A DNA stretch of 14,010 nucleotides, taken from contig JAMCYN010000149.1 in assembly GCA_023474015.1 (NCBI GenBank), forward strand, positions 1 through 14,010. The letters run 5' to 3'. This document shows, one piece after another, positions 12,255 to 14,010 of the stretch. The notes under the pieces were generated by a model. The model had not been told where the DNA came from. It made no database searches and was given only the letters and a program-made list of their open reading frames with translations. This DNA is from Armatimonadota bacterium. Lineage in GTDB: Bacteria > Armatimonadota > UBA5829. A program made the position numbers and the translations under genes. The first letter of the stretch is position 1. Each line of letters starts with the position of its first letter.

Positions 12255-14010
12255 TCAGGAGTACTCGGCGAAATATACACTGTTCTCGGGAGTGCCGGCC
12301 TGCTCCAGCGCCATCTGGATACCGGCGATCGTGCCCGTGGGACCGGTAGCCAGGTAGACCTTATCGGCCAATGAAATCATGACCTTGTATCCCATTCCAA
12401 GCGTTCCGGCGGTGGAGTAACCCTTTACGAGGGCCACCTCGGGCAAGATCATCGCTTCCATGCCCGGTCCCTGATCCGAAATCACGAGCAGCAACCCATC
12501 GGGCACGGCATGGAGTGATGTCGTGCCTCCGCCCGCATGCTTATAAGCATTGGTTGTTGCCTCTCCTATACAGAACAGCAGATCGAAGGACCGAGCTTCG
12601 TCCATTCCCGCGGACATGGCGAGAGTCGCGACCGCGCTTCGGATCATTCCAATATCCTGCGCTCCCGTTATCTCCCAAGTAGCCACCGGTGGCCCCGCGA
12701 TGGACCTTATCTCCTCCTGATCGCATATCACCAGCTTGCCTTCAGTCGCCGCGAGGATCGTGCGCCGGTAGAACTCTCGCTTGTGTGCCTCGGACTGCCG
12801 CAGGCCCTGTTCCGCCTCCTTGCGCTCGGTGATGTCGGCCAAAGTGCCGACCATTCTCACCGGGTTGCCTTCTTCGTCCCTTTCCACCACTGTGCCGTGG
12901 GTTTCTACCCATATCCAATGTCCGTCTTTAGTCTTCATACGGATATCGATGTCGTAGCTTGGCCTTCGTCCCTCGAAGTAGTCCGAAATAGCCTGTTCAG
13001 CTCCATCCGCGTCATCGGGATGGACCCTTGTTATCCACGCCTCGTAACTGCCGGGGAATTCATCCGGCTCGTAGCCCAGAATTGTGTAGAAGCGTGGGCC
13101 ATAATAGACTTCGCCGGTCTTGACTTGCCAGTCCCAGAGGCCCTCGTTGGCCGCGTCGAGTGCCAGCCGCAGCCGCTCCTCACTCTCTCGCAGCGCCCTT
13201 TCCGCCTGCTTGATATCGGTAATGTCGCGAACAATGGCGAGTATGACAGTCTTGCCGCGCAACTCGATCGTTTTTCCGGTTACAAGCACATCTCTAATCG
13301 ATCCGTCCTTGGTCCTGTGCTTGGTCTCGAACCGATAAGTTCCATCCGCGAGTATCAATTCTATGTGCGCCCTTGTCTGCTCCGGTGTCTCCGATGCTTG
13401 GAAATCCGAGATGCTGAGTTGGGCAAATTCGTCTCGCGTATAGCCTAGCTGCGCGTGGGCCACGTCGTTGAAGAGTGTGGGGCTGGCGGATTTTGGATCA
13501 ATTAGCAACACTCCGCTCGGTGACTGCTCGAAGAGAGTGCGATACTGCTCCTCCGATTCCTCTAACTGCGCCTCTATCCGTTTACGTTCCGCTATGACCG
13601 TGGACAAAGTGAGAGTAATCACGGTCGCCACGCCGACGAAACCCTGCAGCAGCAGAAAGGACTCGGTAGACGGGTGGCCCGCGAATGGACCGGTGCCGAG
13701 CACCGTATTGCTTACGAGTGCGCCCGACAGCAGGAGGTTCAGGGTCATAGCGTTGCGCTGTCCAAATCGAATGGCTGCCCAAATGATGAATGGCATCAGC
13801 CAATATGAGTAAGGACGACCAAGCGTGGGGAAAGGCCCCGTTTCCGCAAAAATGATCTGGATCATCGCAAACAGCGATGCGAGCAAAAGCACAGCCTCGG
13901 CAACGCGACCGGGCCGCACGCTAATCTCGGGTCGCTCGGCCCATAGCAGCAGCACGGGCGCAACCACGATAATTCCCGTAAAATCGCCCAGCCACAACGT
14001 GCTCCAGGTC
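12255..14010 (-). CDS. MASE1-PAS-PAS sensor with RsbW-type ATPase (5' end beyond window)
   Basis: The frame is open to the window edge and the first visible residues (TWSTLWLGDFTGIIVVAPVL) are the interior of a MASE1 membrane domain, so the true start is outside. About 584 residues are visible. Five hydrophobic segments cover the first 135, including MPFIIWAAIRFGQR, typical of MASE1. A short coiled coil follows. The first PAS lies at about 150-265 (EEQYRTLFEQSPSGVLLIDP). The second PAS/PAC, at about 275-392, has GLWDWQVKTGEVYYGPRFYT and ends TLADITERKEAEQ. The C-terminal 170 residues are an RsbW/SpoIIAB-type HATPase: GEATTNAYKH (N-box), DQGPGM and STAGTLGMGYKVM (ATP lid). No HisKA His-box is seen. 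It probably senses a signal and acts on an anti-anti-sigma or similar partner protein rather than by classical histidine transfer. Confidence 0.9.
   Translation of the reverse strand, partial: TWSTLWLGDFTGIIVVAPVLLLWAERPEISVRPGRVAEAVLLLASLFAMIQIIFAETGPFPTLGRPYSYWLMPFIIWAAIRFGQRNAMTLNLLLSGALVSNTVLGTGPFAGHPSTESFLLLQGFVGVATVITLTLSTVIAERKRIEAQLEESEEQYRTLFEQSPSGVLLIDPKSASPTLFNDVAHAQLGYTRDEFAQLSISDFQASETPEQTRAHIELILADGTYRFETKHRTKDGSIRDVLVTGKTIELRGKTVILAIVRDITDIKQAERALRESEERLRLALDAANEGLWDWQVKTGEVYYGPRFYTILGYEPDEFPGSYEAWITRVHPDDADGAEQAISDYFEGRRPSYDIDIRMKTKDGHWIWVETHGTVVERDEEGNPVRMVGTLADITERKEAEQGLRQSEAHKREFYRRTILAATEGKLVICDQEEIRSIAGPPVATWEITGAQDIGMIRSAVATLAMSAGMDEARSFDLLFCIGEATTNAYKHAGGGTTSLHAVPDGLLLVISDQGPGMEAMILPEVALVKGYSTAGTLGMGYKVMISLADKVYLATGPTGTIAGIQMALEQAGTPENSVYFAEYS

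Noticed and set aside
12164..12349. 61-codon plus-strand open frame
   Set aside because: It runs from repeat DNA into the antisense of the sensor gene and has no ribosome binding site.
1..14010. tRNA, rRNA, CRISPR array, transposase or integrase
   Set aside because: None was recognisable on either strand. The repeats present are palindromic or heptamer types without spacer structure.

Overview
The window looks like chromosome from a free-living, envelope-rich bacterium with an outer membrane. It is moderately GC-rich, has long intergenic spacers with many palindromic and short-period repeats, and encodes many Sec-exported proteins, including one with a PEP-CTERM sorting tail and one with four haem-c motifs. 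Such a mix is seen in environmental phyla such as Armatimonadota, Planctomycetota, Verrucomicrobiota and some Proteobacteria. No marker gene here decides between them, so the placement is a guess.

Layout, left to right. (1) Positions 1-532, minus strand: the 5' part of a secreted PQQ-type beta-propeller protein, preceded by a perfect sigma-54 promoter. (2) Positions 533-1461: about 930 bp without a credible gene, holding a leftward hairpin, a REP-like palindrome and a folded leader. (3) Positions 1462-2367 and 2521-3198, plus strand: an exported protein of unknown family and a LolA-like exported protein or lipoprotein. The latter is followed by an RNA-like structure with an 18-bp stem. (4) Positions 3486-4904: an exported protein with a degenerate 5'-nucleotidase/metallophosphatase-like domain and four CXXCH motifs. 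(5) Positions 5187-8100: three closely spaced genes (SPFH/prohibitin, LPP20-like, carboxypeptidase-regulatory-like plus TPR), probably one operon. (6) Positions 8173-8694, minus strand: a PEP-CTERM protein with a second perfect sigma-54 promoter. (7) Positions 9054-11960, plus strand: a 968-aa secreted repeat protein with about 14 YLVVW-type repeats and two OB-fold-like domains. (8) Positions 12255-14010, minus strand: a MASE1-PAS-PAS sensor ending in an RsbW-type ATPase, cut by the window edge.

The strongest observations concern non-coding DNA. Two perfect matches to the -24/-12 sigma-54 consensus lie upstream of the only two minus-strand genes whose starts are visible, a PQQ-propeller protein and a PEP-CTERM protein. 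This suggests a sigma-54-controlled surface-protein regulon, in line with the known PrsK/PrsR-exosortase association. In addition, a structured intergenic element occurs twice, about 8.7 kb apart, with a compensatory base-pair change. Several other REP-like palindromes and heptamer tandem arrays lie in the spacers. No exosortase, sigma-54 activator, transposase, tRNA, rRNA or CRISPR array was found in the window.
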